Source: Opitutaceae bacterium (GTDB lineage Bacteria; Verrucomicrobiota; Verrucomicrobiia; Opitutales; Opitutaceae). Taken from it: DNA of 64,000 nucleotides. Made by a program: the position numbers and the translations under genes. Of the stretch, positions 16,201 to 25,058 are shown one piece after another (position 1 is the first letter of the stretch; every line of letters begins with the position of its first letter). Under the pieces are notes generated by a model. That model saw nothing but the letters and a program-made list of their open reading frames with translations. It did not search any database and was not told where the DNA came from. The stretch is taken from contig JAWLBB010000012.1 of assembly GCA_041395105.1 (NCBI GenBank), forward strand, positions 30,928 through 94,927, read 5' to 3'.

Positions 16201-18764
16201 CCCGTGCTGCTGATCTTCGATCCGCTGGCAAAGGTGTGGGTACCATACTGGAAGAGAGCCTCCGCTCCCGGAGCTATCATCAGCTCACCGGCGTGGGTAC
16301 CGGCTCCGGATCCGTAAAACTGGAAGGTTCCGCCCTCGACGAGAACACGGCCGGTCGCCTGATTGGAAAAGGTTGACGTGCCCGTATTGGGATACCCGAA
16401 GGTCGCGGTCCCTGAAGTGGTCGGCTTGTAGAGGTCGCCGGCGTTGATGAAGGAAAGCGCACCGGTATTGTCCTGATAGGCAAAGTAGCCGGTGGTATGG
16501 TTGACGTCCCAATCCGCCCCCGCCGCATTGGTCACGTCCGAGGTGCCTCCGCTCGCATAGAGATAGGCATTATTGCTCTGGTTGACCTTGCCGCGGTTGA
16601 TGAAATCGCGCCCGCCCTCGAGCCTCAACTGGCCGTTCATGAGGTCGGCGACTCCGCCCACTTCAATAATGGTCGAGCCGTTGCCCTTCATGGTCCCGTT
16701 GCTTGTCTGTTTGAAGGTGCCGGCGATCGTGAAGTTGTCACCGGTGCTGACCGTGCCGCTCTGCAGGTCAAAGGTCGAGCCCGGGGCCACGTCGATCTTG
16801 CCCGAGGTGGTCAGGGTCCGGCCAAACTGCATGGTGAAGTCCACCTGCGACCCAATACCCCCGATGCGGAGGGATTTCAGAGTCGTATCCTGATCGAGGG
16901 TAATATCGGTGTCCCCGAGAGGCACAATCCAGACATCGTCCGTCGCCCCGGGCGCGGCTCCGCCGGCCCAATTGGCCGGGTCGCTGAAATTGCCCGAGCT
17001 GCCGCCCAGCCAGACCTTTGAACCCGGAGGCGCGACATTCAGGCCGATCGTGCCCGGAGCACTCTCAAATTCTCCGTCCGACAGAGTGTAGTTGAAGATG
17101 GTCTGCCCGACAAATCCGATGTCATTGGTAAAGACCAGCTCACCGTCGAGATTCTGGGTGATCTCGCCGTTGGCCGGCTGGCCGAAACTGGCAATCGCGA
17201 GGATATCACCCTCGGGGTCCTGGGTCGAGCTGAGGATCTCGTCCATCGGCAGGGTGGTCGAGCCCTGGGTCGAAACGAAGACCGGGTGCAGGCCCGCGAT
17301 CGGGCGGGTGTTGGACACCATGTAGACCTCGACCAGGACAACGCCGCTGTCTCCGGCATTCTGCACCTGGGCCTTGGCCGTGTAGACGCCCGGCTGCAAT
17401 GCCATCAGGATGGCCGAATCCTTGGCGCCCGGAAGCAGCGCGAAGGCGCCCACCCGTTCACTCGTCGCCAGAATCTGGTCGGCGTTGATCGCGTCTCCGT
17501 AATCATCATTGGTCTCCACCACGTCATTGCCCTGCAGCAGGGTGAGTTTGGGATCGTCCAGGGTGCCCGTCACAAAACTGGCCAGGGACGGCCCGACCAC
17601 ACGGATCAGCACGATGCGCCCCCGGTTGCCGGCGATGACAAAACCCGGAATCTGCGCTCCGGCCCCCGATGACGTCTTGCCCCGGTTGGAGATGTTGACC
17701 AGCTCGGTCGCGCCGTCCCCGAAGACATCGTAGTCGTAAACCTCGGCAATGGCGATCTGACTCTGGTCTCCCGTCAGGTTGTTACCGGAGACAACGACCG
17801 AATACTGGCCGCTGCCCAGGCCTCCACCCTCACTGTAAAAGATGGCCGAATCCTTGCTTCCGTCCGCAAATGGAATCTGCCACGCCCCCACCTTGGTCAT
17901 GGCGTCGATTAATTCGGTCTTGTTGTTCCCGGTCTCCCAATTGTCATTGGTCGACAGGATGGTCCCCGCGAGCGTCTTCAGCTGCATGGAGGGATCTTCC
18001 AGGGAATTGGGCACGCTGAGCGCACCCAGCCAGGGGCCAGCCCCCCGGACCACGGCGGACTTCTTGTCCGCGCCGCTCACGACAAAACCGACAATCATCC
18101 GGTTCGGGCCGGTTCCGACCGGACCGCGATTGGAGATATTGGAAAGTCGACCGCGATCGACCGCATAGAGTCGCACATTGGTGACCCGGACCTCACTGTC
18201 GGCCAGACCATTCTGATTGACGATGGTCACCCCCCCGGCGATGGCCGGATAACTGCTGAAAATCTCAACCACCGCACTGGCATAACCGGATCCGAGCACC
18301 GGGTTGGGCGCGATCTGCGCGTTCGGGACCAGCGCGGTCAGGCCACTGGCGTTGCCCTGCATGAGAATCTGTGATTTTGCGGCGGTCTCCGGTGTCAGTG
18401 TGGCGGCGGAGTCGCCTTCGTAGACGACGAACTTGATCTCGTCGAAAGTGCCGGATCCCGGGCGGTCCGAGACCCCCCCCAGATCAATGTCGAATCGGAG
18501 CTCGTAAGCGTAACTGCCCCCGGTCACCGCCTGGTAAAGAACCGGGTCCTCTCCGGAATCGGTCAGGACCGCATGAAAGGATTGGGCGGTGACATCCCCA
18601 ACCGTCTTCCAGTCGGTCAACCCATCACTGAAATCGCCATTCTTGACCAGATTGGTCTGACCGAGACCGGTCTGAGCGGACCATCCGAGAGCCAAGACCC
18701 CAAGAAACCGACAAAATGCACCGGCCAAGCCGCTGCGCCAAAACCCGATATTCCAGTTCTTCAT
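13287..18764 (-). CDS. Giant secreted repeat protein, paralogue of the 5699-11809 gene (1825 aa)
   Basis: Starts at the ATG at 18764 with AGGGA 7 nt upstream. Same architecture as its neighbour: signal peptide (about 1-36, ending GLGQ), beta-rich N-terminal domain with the shared NGDFSDGLTDWK motif, two copies of the NISNRG...GxGPxL...NDxW...VEVY domain (about 200-345 and 355-485), a cadherin/Ig-like part, NFSDPANWAGGAAPG linker, and five tandem units of about 230 aa. The first 600 residues are very close to the paralogue while the repeat part is much more diverged, so the two genes arose by duplication followed by independent repeat change. The end is ALDITFNQ, again with no visible anchor. 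A clear terminator follows. Confidence 0.85.
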   Translation of the reverse strand: MKNWNIGFWRSGLAGAFCRFLGVLALGWSAQTGLGQTNLVKNGDFSDGLTDWKTVGDVTAQSFHAVLTDSGEDPVLYQAVTGGSYAYELRFDIDLGGVSDRPGSGTFDEIKFVVYEGDSAATLTPETAAKSQILMQGNASGLTALVPNAQIAPNPVLGSGYASAVVEIFSSYPAIAGGVTIVNQNGLADSEVRVTNVRLYAVDRGRLSNISNRGPVGTGPNRMIVGFVVSGADKKSAVVRGAGPWLGALSVPNSLEDPSMQLKTLAGTILSTNDNWETGNNKTELIDAMTKVGAWQIPFADGSKDSAIFYSEGGGLGSGQYSVVVSGNNLTGDQSQIAIAEVYDYDVFGDGATELVNISNRGKTSSGAGAQIPGFVIAGNRGRIVLIRVVGPSLASFVTGTLDDPKLTLLQGNDVVETNDDYGDAINADQILATSERVGAFALLPGAKDSAILMALQPGVYTAKAQVQNAGDSGVVLVEVYMVSNTRPIAGLHPVFVSTQGSTTLPMDEILSSTQDPEGDILAIASFGQPANGEITQNLDGELVFTNDIGFVGQTIFNYTLSDGEFESAPGTIGLNVAPPGSKVWLGGSSGNFSDPANWAGGAAPGATDDVWIVPLGDTDITLDQDTTLKSLRIGGIGSQVDFTMQFGRTLTTSGKIDVAPGSTFDLQSGTVSTGDNFTIAGTFKQTSNGTMKGNGSTIIEVGGVADLMNGQLRLEGGRDFINRGKVNQSNNAYLYASGGTSDVTNAAGADWDVNHTTGYFAYQDNTGALSFINAGDLYKPTTSGTATFGYPNTGTSTFSNQATGRVLVEGGTFQFYGSGAGTHAGELMIAPGAEALFQYGTHTFASGSKISSTGTFNVGSQTNVVIASANVLETLKLSGNGELDYTGTLTVTDFTQEGSSRLKGDGDMIVTNSLNWTSGYQDGSGTTVVQDGATATLNNSNLYLNGNRNFTNHGEVTQLGNALLYATDGTQSAVTNGEDGTWLLNLSNNRYVAYPANDGSRLDFNNAGILTKQNNQNVNSIGYAWGTSNFSNTGTINIPGGVLQIDGNGAAAHDGTLVIASGAEVNLSRGTHTFGEDAVISDTGTLNVSSVASVSVPNPLTLESLKISNGTLNAGGDITVAEFTQSAGTFTSSKDLNVTDTLTVTGGTQNGIGTTILGADGTGTMTSGRWEFKGGRGFTNQGELTLSGNSGFYANDTSQSTFTNAKDAILTSNLANGQYIIYANTGSATANLVNAGRLVKANLVGTNYIGYASYATNVTNTDTGTIEVAGGVLDFRGGGTSTYAGTLTIAENATAYFYGGTHTFQSGASVTNSGTFEVANNTVSIAGALTIPNLKISNGTLSAGGALTVETFTQSNGTLTSSADLTVSDSFTWTGGYQTGSGTTIIGSQATANLSTGSTLYLRNNRKLTNNGTLTIGGGSSLYADQGSQSVVTNAVGATFTVNSNASNYIAYTDGSSSMTFVNAGTLTKTNSALVYMGTNGGTTTFSNLASGTVDVQGGTLEFRGVGGGTHQGALTVAEFAKVSFRYGAHVFASGSSINDSATLTAESGGSTSVTFNQAETLAALQMTNATVSVGANLTVGTFTHTSGTLTGTANLTVTGSAVLTNGAHTGSGTTIFDTGSSVNHTGVIYLESGRKIINRGTYSLTGNGYWSSRGGIGNPVGTVTNASAGNWTITGTRLVNNDSSSSIVFVNDGTLIKSGVGNCSFGTSSGLSTFTNNGTLEVQGGSFNMGTASTLTFAGGSTARLTTSGQTNNKVIDGGATINFGGTLQVLLATGFAPANGQTITLLDYSSRSGTVSTLTAPGGYTSLTPDYKATALDITFNQ
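13920..16700 (-). repeat. Tandem ~690-bp coding repeats in the second giant gene
   Basis: Five units anchored by GSGTT/GIGTT followed by an NRxFTNxG-like motif; anchors near 16690, 15998, 15318, 14630 and 13935. Units are clearly related in protein but not near-identical in DNA, unlike the centre of the first giant gene. Confidence 0.8.
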
Positions 18765-19282
18765 AAATTGTTCCCTGATTGCGTGGCCCTGGAGTCTTGC
18801 TCTTCTACTGACCACCATTGGTTTATTCTCATGTCTCCGCAAACAGACCGCGAACCGCGTCCGGATCCCGCTTCAGACGCCGGGTGTCAATAACGACAAG
18901 GCCCTTCTCAAGGGCAAACAGGTCGTTCTGCAACGGGCGCATGGGACAACTGGAAAGACAGCCGGGTTCGAAGTCGAACACCTCGAGACCGGAGGCATCC
19001 AACAATGGAGGAAACTACTCACGATGGACCCTTGCCTCAAACCCAAAGAGATCCGGACAACCCTGAACGAGCCTTAGGGAAATATCGTAGGCACCGGAAA
19101 AAACGGAACCGCAAGCCATTGCATTAGATTATTTTATGAAAGTGGCGCCGATCTATTAGGACAGGGACCCCCCCCAGGGATCCGGACGGACACATAACCC
19201 GTTTTTCGATACGCCATCGTCCGCATCGGCCGGCCCGAGGCCGAGGCATCCGGTCCCGGCACGACAAGGCGCCGTTCCGTGA
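18765..19282. other. Gene-free stretch between the second giant gene and the MscS gene
   Basis: Contains the promoter side of the giant gene on its left and the 3' side of the mscS-like gene on its right. An open frame without a start codon ends at the TAG at 19075-19077, but no family was recognised. An AT-rich patch (TTAGATTATTTTATG) lies near 19125-19139. No repeat or RNA gene was seen. Confidence 0.4.
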
Positions 19283-20572
19283 TCAACCCGGCTGATCACG
19301 CGCCATAGCCCGCCGCGCCACATCGCCCTCGAAGTAGATGGTCCGGGTCGGAAAGGCCACGGAAAGCCCGCGCGCCTCAATCGCCCGCATGATCTTCAGG
19401 TTGATCCGCTGACGGATGTCCATGTGCGCGAGCCACTTCGTCGTCACCGTGAAATAGTAGACCAGAATGTCGAGGGAACTGCTGCCGAAGTCGGTGAAAT
19501 TGACGAGGATGAATTCCTGGTGGACGTCTTTGTCCTCCCTGAGAATCCCACGGATGGCCTCGACCAGTTCCTCCATCTGGTCGGGCTTCGTCTCATAAGT
19601 GACTCCGATGACCTGCTTGACCCTGCGCTTGGGCATCCGGCTCCAGTTCTCGATGATCTCATTGGCGAGGACCTTGTTTGGAATGGAAAGCTGGGACTTC
19701 GCCCAGGTCCGCACCTTGGTCGACCGCAGACCGACTTCCTCGACGTCGCCGTCGATCCGGTCACCGACCTGGATCCAGTCCCCGACTTTGAACGGACGGT
19801 CCGCCGCGATGGAGACCGACCCGAAGAAGTTGGAGAGGGACTCCTGGGCCGCCAAGGCGACCGCCAGGCCGCCGATTCCCAGGCCCGCCAGCAGACTGCC
19901 GACCGAATAGCCGAGGTTCTGCACCACCAGGATGGCCCCGATCAGGATCAGAAAGACGCGGGCCGCCCTCTTGATCAGGGGGATGAAATGGTAGATCGAC
20001 TGACCCCGATCTCGGGCCAGGTCCTGCAGGATTTCGGCCAGGAGGTCGACCAGTCGGAGAATTCCCCAGAATACGACCACCAGAGTGGACGCCTGGAAAA
20101 GGCGGAAAACGACCAGGTCCACCGTCCCATCGAGACTCAGGGTCGTGACCGAGAAAAAGAGTCCGACAACCAGCAACAGGCTTCCGGCCGGCCCCTCCAG
20201 GGCGGTCAGGAGGCCGTCATCGTAGCGGGAAGAGGTTCGGGCGGTCAGACTCTTCAGGCGGGCAAGGAGAAACTCCAGGACAGCCTTGCGGACCAGCAGG
20301 GTGAAGAGGAGGATGGCAAACGAGAGCAGGATCTGGCGCCCGGTATTGTCTCCGACCTTTGCCCGCAACAGACCACGCATCCAGGCAACCGCTTCCTGCT
20401 GGAGTGTCCGCTCCGCCACAACATGGGCCGGCTCGGTCGGATCGGTTGGACGTGCCTCCGACAGTGCCGCGGCGACACCCTCCGAAGTGGCGGGTGTCTG
20501 CCCGAAAGCGCCAGGCGGAAATAACGGCGAGAGAAGGAGAAAGAAGACGAAGAGCAGAGGATGGTTGAACAA
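19283..20572 (-). CDS. Small-conductance mechanosensitive channel (MscS family)
   Basis: A 429-aa protein with a signal peptide or first TM segment (FVFFLLLSPLF), a periplasmic stretch to about residue 75, several TM helices (about 80-240), and the MscS pore helix LLAGLGIGGLAVALAAQESLS followed by the beta-domain NFFGSVSIAADRPFKVGDWI. The C-terminal part ends with RGLSVAFPTRTIYFEGD, the usual MscS tail. It should open on membrane stretch to release solutes in hypo-osmotic shock. The likely start is a TTG at 20572; no ATG precedes the hydrophobic leader. Divergent from the terC-like gene. The longer N-terminal part sets it apart from the 273-aa MscS at 44697. Confidence 0.88.
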   Translation of the reverse strand: MFNHPLLFVFFLLLSPLFPPGAFGQTPATSEGVAAALSEARPTDPTEPAHVVAERTLQQEAVAWMRGLLRAKVGDNTGRQILLSFAILLFTLLVRKAVLEFLLARLKSLTARTSSRYDDGLLTALEGPAGSLLLVVGLFFSVTTLSLDGTVDLVVFRLFQASTLVVVFWGILRLVDLLAEILQDLARDRGQSIYHFIPLIKRAARVFLILIGAILVVQNLGYSVGSLLAGLGIGGLAVALAAQESLSNFFGSVSIAADRPFKVGDWIQVGDRIDGDVEEVGLRSTKVRTWAKSQLSIPNKVLANEIIENWSRMPKRRVKQVIGVTYETKPDQMEELVEAIRGILREDKDVHQEFILVNFTDFGSSSLDILVYYFTVTTKWLAHMDIRQRINLKIMRAIEARGLSVAFPTRTIYFEGDVARRAMARDQPG

Positions 20573-20666
20573 AGCACTGCAAAACTACGGGTTGAGCGGC
20601 CCCGACCAAGCAAAAAGCTTTTCTCGGGGCGGGTCCGGGTTCAGCGTTTCGGTCTTCGCCGCGATC

Positions 20667-21647
20667 ATGACTGAATCCCTCCACACTTTCCCTCCATGGG
20701 CCTGGGCCGCCTTTCTCCTGTTCATCACGGCCATGCTGGCGATCGACCTCGGGCTCTTTCACAAGGAGTCCCGCGAGGTCGGCATGAAGGAAGCCCTCGG
20801 CTGGTGCGCAGTGTGGGTCACGCTCGCCCTGAGCTTCAACCTGATTGTTTATTTCTGGCAGGGTCCGCAATCCGGGCTCGAGTTTCTTACCGGTTACCTG
20901 ATCGAGCTGTCCCTCAGCGTCGACAACGTCTTTGTCTTCATTGTCATCTTCAGCTACTTCGGGGTCCCTTCCATCTATCACCACCGGGTTCTTTTCTGGG
21001 GCATCCTGGGGGCGGTGATCCTGAGGGCCGTGTTCATCTTCGCCGGCATCGAGATCATCACCCGCTTCGAATGGATTGTCTATGTCTTCGGGGCTTTCCT
21101 CGTCTTCACCGGCATCAAGATGGCCAGGCCCCAGCACGAGCAGGAAGACATTTCCAGGATGTGGGTGGTCCGGGTCATCACCCGTTTCCTGCCGTTCTCC
21201 CATGAGTTCTCGGGAAGCGATTTCTTCATCCGGCGCAACGGGCGTTGGCTGGCCACCCCCCTCTTCCTCGTCCTCGTGGTGGTCGATTTCGTCGATGTCG
21301 TCTTCGCCTTCGATTCGATCCCCGCCATCCTGGCCATCACCCAGGATCGCTTCATCGTCTTCACCTCCAATATCTTCGCCATCCTCGGTCTGCGATCGAT
21401 CTTCTTCGCGGTCTCAGGATTGATGAACTACTGCCGCTATCTCTCCTACGGACTGGCGTTGATTCTCATTTTTGTCGGGGTCAAGATGCTCCTGTCCGGT
21501 TTCTACCACCTCTCCATCCAGGTTTCGCTCGCCGTGGTCGGCCTGGTCCTCGCCGTGACTGTTGTCGCCTCGCTCCTCAATCCTCTGCCCCAAACCCCAC
21601 CCGCCAAGGAGGATTCCCTGCCCGACGGTCCCGGAGTGGGCCGGTGA
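20667..21647 (+). CDS. TerC/Alx family integral membrane protein
   Basis: A 326-aa polytopic protein; start at the ATG at 20667, because upstream in-frame sequence is antisense to the mscS leader. TerC features: FITAMLAIDLGLFHK near the N-terminus, ELSLSVDNVFVFIVIFSYF (about 91-110) and VVDFVDVVFAFDSIPAILA (about 212-230) with the paired acidic residues in the membrane, then FAILGLRSIFF. Members have been linked to tellurite resistance and to Mn2+ export coupled to exoenzyme metallation. It is 16 bp upstream of the MalY-type gene, so the two may share a transcript, but no functional link is evident. Confidence 0.9.
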   Translation: MTESLHTFPPWAWAAFLLFITAMLAIDLGLFHKESREVGMKEALGWCAVWVTLALSFNLIVYFWQGPQSGLEFLTGYLIELSLSVDNVFVFIVIFSYFGVPSIYHHRVLFWGILGAVILRAVFIFAGIEIITRFEWIVYVFGAFLVFTGIKMARPQHEQEDISRMWVVRVITRFLPFSHEFSGSDFFIRRNGRWLATPLFLVLVVVDFVDVVFAFDSIPAILAITQDRFIVFTSNIFAILGLRSIFFAVSGLMNYCRYLSYGLALILIFVGVKMLLSGFYHLSIQVSLAVVGLVLAVTVVASLLNPLPQTPPAKEDSLPDGPGVGR

Positions 21648-21663
21648 TTCCTCCAGCGATTCC

Positions 21664-22830
21664 ATGAAATACGACTTCGAATCCGTCGTCGACCGCTCCC
21701 ATTCCGACAGCCAGAAATGGCAACGCTACCGGGGACGCGACATCCTCCCCATGTGGGTGGCCGACATGGACTTCAAATGTGCCCCGGAAATCCAGGAGGC
21801 CCTCGCTGCACGGCTGTCTGAAGGCGTCTTCGGTTATGCGGGCCCGACCCCGTCCACCATCGAAGCGGCCGTCGAGGCGATGGATCGGAAATTCGAATGG
21901 GCGATCCAACCGGAGTGGCTGGTCTGGCTGCCGGGCCTGGTCCGCGGACTCAACCTCGCCTGCCGGGCGGTCGGTCAACCGGGGGATTCCGTTCTCACGA
22001 TGACGCCGGTCTACGGCCCATTCCTCACTTCACCGCTTCATGCGGACCGGAAACGGATCGACGTCCCCGTCCTCAAGGCGGGCGACGCCTGGCAGATTGA
22101 CTGGGAGGCACTGGAGGCGGCCGTCGACACACGGACCCGCCTCCTGCTGCTCTGCAACCCGCACAATCCCATCGGCCGGGTCTATCGCCGGAACGAACTG
22201 GAGCGGCTCGCCGATTTCAGCCTTCGCCATGACCTGATAGTCTGCTCGGATGAAATCCACTGTGAACTGATCCTCGACCCGCTGGAGCACATCCCCTGGC
22301 CCACCCTTTCCAGCGGGATCGCCGAACGATCCATCACCTTGATCTCCCCGAGCAAGACCTTCAACACCGCCGGTCTGGCCTGCGGTCTCGCCGTCATCCC
22401 GGACCCGAGACTGCGGAGCGCCTTCAAACGGGCCGGCGCCGGGATCCTGGCGGAAGTGAGCTGCTTCGGCTTCACCTGTTTCGAGGCGGCCTGGAGGAAG
22501 GGCGAGCCGTGGCGACTTGCCCTGCTCGACCATCTCAGGGCCAACCGCGACCGACTTCTGGACTTCGTGCGCAGGGAACTGCCCGGCGTCACCGCCAACC
22601 CGATCGAAGCCACCTATCTGGCCTGGCTCGACATCTCCCCACTCGGACTACGGAATCCGGTGACCCATTTCGAGAGCCACGGCATCGGCCTCTCCGGCGG
22701 GCGCGAATTCGGCGGCGCCGACCAGGTGCGGCTGAATTTTGCCTGCCCAACGACCACCCTGGAACAGGGTCTGCAACGCCTCAAGAACGGGGTTGAGGCG
22801 GCCCGGACGGGTTCCCTATCGTCACGTTGA
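21664..22830 (+). CDS. MalY/PatB-type aminotransferase (cystathionine beta-lyase-like)
   Basis: A 388-aa PLP enzyme of fold type I. The N-terminus MWVADMDF is the signature of the MalY/PatB group; PLP-binding residues are visible as Asp196 (VCSDEIHC), Lys231 (SPSKTFNTAGL, Schiff base) and an Arg near the end (DQVRLNFAC). These enzymes cleave cystathionine or cysteine S-conjugates to homocysteine or thiol, pyruvate and ammonia. It fits with metX/metW elsewhere in the window as part of sulfur amino acid metabolism, though that is inference. Its 3' end overlaps the convergent PAS-protein gene by 50 bp. Confidence 0.88.
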   Translation: MKYDFESVVDRSHSDSQKWQRYRGRDILPMWVADMDFKCAPEIQEALAARLSEGVFGYAGPTPSTIEAAVEAMDRKFEWAIQPEWLVWLPGLVRGLNLACRAVGQPGDSVLTMTPVYGPFLTSPLHADRKRIDVPVLKAGDAWQIDWEALEAAVDTRTRLLLLCNPHNPIGRVYRRNELERLADFSLRHDLIVCSDEIHCELILDPLEHIPWPTLSSGIAERSITLISPSKTFNTAGLACGLAVIPDPRLRSAFKRAGAGILAEVSCFGFTCFEAAWRKGEPWRLALLDHLRANRDRLLDFVRRELPGVTANPIEATYLAWLDISPLGLRNPVTHFESHGIGLSGGREFGGADQVRLNFACPTTTLEQGLQRLKNGVEAARTGSLSSR

Positions 22831-24151
22831 TGGCGCAACAGCCGACCCCTGCCGGTCGGTCCTGTGCGTCATGCACCGGGAAAAAGGTCGCCCGCCAGGA
22901 ACGTGTCCGTTCAGTCGGGGCGTCCGCTTCCAAGACATCTTCCAGATCAAAGATCGCCTTCTCCGTTGAAAGAACCTGCTGGAGGATCATCTGCAGTCGC
23001 CCGGATGCGGATGGCACCACCTCGGCGAGGGTCCGTCCGATATGATCCTCGACCGACAATCCGTTGAGCTCGGCGAAGATCGGATTGATGTAAACATAGC
23101 GGTAATCCTGATCCCAGAGGGCCACCCCGATCGGCAGGTGTTCCACCAGCGATCGAAATCGGTTTTCACTTTCCTGGAGAGCCCGCTCCATCCGCTTCCG
23201 GTCCGAATCGTCACGGATGATGGCCTGGACCCGTCCGTCGGAAAGGCCGGTGGCGCAGACCTCGACCTCGACCAGCGACCCATCGAAGCGCCTGAGAACC
23301 CGCTCACGCCGCATGATCCTCCCGCGCACCATCTCGGCCAGGGCGCCCGGATCCACAGCGGGCTCGCGCGGACCAAGGACATCATTGATCGTTCGCCCGA
23401 TGATCTGGTCTCTTGAGCCGCGCAGAAGCTGACAGGCCTGCCGATTCACATCGACGTAGCGCCCGTTCGAATCAGTGATGAACAGGCCGTCCGCCGCCTG
23501 CTCGATCGATAGGCGCAGCTGCTCCTCCGTCTTGCGGAACTGCCCCCGCCACCGCTCGAGAATAAAGAGCAGGGTGCAGATCACCGTGACCACCCCGAAG
23601 ATGATCTGCGCGAGGTAACAACCGTCGAGAATGGCCGAAGGCGAGGGAACCAGCGGGTAGGTCGCGATGAGCAGACCCCAAAGGGCAAGGGTCCCGGCGA
23701 GAACGATCGCCGCGGGTCCTCCCTGCGACCGCTGGGTCGCGATGACCGCCGCGGCCCGCACCATGAGGAATCCCGAAACGACAGACGAGGGAACGACCAG
23801 CAAGGCCGCCGGGTAGCTGCCGATCGAGCATGTAAGTATCCATATAATACATACACCGACCAGCCACAGCCAGATCCTCGGAACCCGCTCCGGCTTCAGG
23901 GCGTGCCCCGCCGCCAAGAGCAGGACGGCGCTGACCACCCCGGAAAGGCCGGTCAAGGTCAGCCAGAACGGGCTGCCGGGAAGGGAAAACCAAGCGGCCT
24001 CCGACAGGAAACTGACCGTGCCGGCCGACCAGGCGGCCGAACCGAGGAAGAGGAACCGTTCACGATCCTTCGACCACATGGCCGCATGGACTGCCGCGAC
24101 CAACAGACAGCCGAGGGCCGCACCGAGGATGAGCGCAAGGGTCAGGTTCAT
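22781..24151 (-). CDS. Membrane protein with two PAS domains and no output domain
   Basis: A 456-aa protein: seven or so hydrophobic segments (about 1-205), then a PAS domain (about 215-335, with FITDSNGRYVDVNRQACQLL and a PAC motif AIIRDDSDRKRMERAL), then a second PAS domain (about 336-445, starting ESENRFRSLVEHLP). Such an arrangement usually leads to a histidine kinase or GGDEF domain, but the protein stops at RS after PAS2. So it is a sensor without catalytic output, or a truncated kinase. It overlaps the acetyltransferase upstream by 4 nt (ATGA), consistent with one transcript, and overlaps the malY-like gene at its 3' end. Confidence 0.8.
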   Translation of the reverse strand: MNLTLALILGAALGCLLVAAVHAAMWSKDRERFLFLGSAAWSAGTVSFLSEAAWFSLPGSPFWLTLTGLSGVVSAVLLLAAGHALKPERVPRIWLWLVGVCIIWILTCSIGSYPAALLVVPSSVVSGFLMVRAAAVIATQRSQGGPAAIVLAGTLALWGLLIATYPLVPSPSAILDGCYLAQIIFGVVTVICTLLFILERWRGQFRKTEEQLRLSIEQAADGLFITDSNGRYVDVNRQACQLLRGSRDQIIGRTINDVLGPREPAVDPGALAEMVRGRIMRRERVLRRFDGSLVEVEVCATGLSDGRVQAIIRDDSDRKRMERALQESENRFRSLVEHLPIGVALWDQDYRYVYINPIFAELNGLSVEDHIGRTLAEVVPSASGRLQMILQQVLSTEKAIFDLEDVLEADAPTERTRSWRATFFPVHDAQDRPAGVGCCAINVTIGNPSGPPQPRS

Positions 24152-24795
24152 GGCGACAGGGGGAGAGCGGTATCAACCGGCGGCGGCGGCGACCGCGCAA
24201 GTCGTCGATCGAGTCCTTCCCGGACCAACGGCCATTCCTTGGCGATCACGCTGAAATAGACGGTGTCGCGGATATGGCCGTCCGCGCAGATCATATGCTG
24301 CCGGAGGACTCCCTCGCGACGGGCGCCCAGTCGCTCGATGGCGCGCTGCGACCGGATATTGCGCAGATCCGTCTTCAACTGGACCCGGATCATGCCCAGG
24401 CGCTCGAAGGCATGTCCGAGCAGGAGCCGCTTGCACCGCGTGTTCACGTCGGTGCGCTGATGAGCCGGATCCAGGAAGGTCCAGCCGATCTCCAGCCCGC
24501 GGTCCCGCAGCCGGATGTCCATGTAGCGGGTCGTTCCGACCACCGCGTCGACTCCTTTTTCCGAGCGGACGATGGCGAAGGGAAGGGACAGCCCCGCCCG
24601 CCGATCCCGGTCGGCTTCGGCCACGAGTCGTTCAAAGTCGGACCGGGTCCGATAACGGACCTCCGGAAGATAGGTCCAGATGGAGGGCTCGGCACCCGCC
24701 CGCATCAAGCCGTCGACATGCACGGCGGCAAGTGGTTCGAGGCGGACCGGGCCATCGGTCAGGATAACGGGTTCCAGAGGGGTTGCCGGATGCAC
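24148..24795 (-). CDS. GNAT acetyltransferase, RimJ/RimL type
   Basis: About 215 aa when read from a GTG at 24795 (VHPATPLEPV); a longer frame reaches a TTG at 24867. The domain begins VILTDGPVRLEPL and includes GTTRYMDIRLRDRGLEIGW, NTRCKRLLLGHAFERLGMIRVQ and NIRSQRAIERLGARREGVLRQH, the RimL-type N-acetyltransferase pattern with the acetyl-CoA loop. Substrate could be a protein N-terminus or an amino-containing small molecule. Last codons overlap the start of the PAS protein by 4 nt, so translation is probably coupled. Confidence 0.8.
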   Translation of the reverse strand: MHPATPLEPVILTDGPVRLEPLAAVHVDGLMRAGAEPSIWTYLPEVRYRTRSDFERLVAEADRDRRAGLSLPFAIVRSEKGVDAVVGTTRYMDIRLRDRGLEIGWTFLDPAHQRTDVNTRCKRLLLGHAFERLGMIRVQLKTDLRNIRSQRAIERLGARREGVLRQHMICADGHIRDTVYFSVIAKEWPLVREGLDRRLARSPPPPVDTALPLSP

Positions 24796-25058
24796 GGGAC
24801 CAGTGTCTGGCTGGAAACCGGCCGACGGCAAGCTTACCTTGGGCCCATCGCCGTGTCCGCTCGACAAGAGACCAGTTCCAGCCTAACTTCCCCAATCCGC
24901 TCCCCGTCGGTCCCGCAACGGCAAGTCTCGGGACAGGAGGTGCAGCGGCGGCAGTCTCTTGCCGCAGATCCACCGCGACCGACCCCAAGAGACTGGGGCG
25001 TCGACACCTGGCGAGTGAAACAACGGGAAAAACCAGTTCCGGCAGGAGACGGCTTACC

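Noticed and set aside
18886..19077. Open frame without start codon ending at 19075-19077
   Set aside because: It has some protein-like text but no start codon, no family likeness, and lies in the promoter area of the giant gene; chance remains likely.
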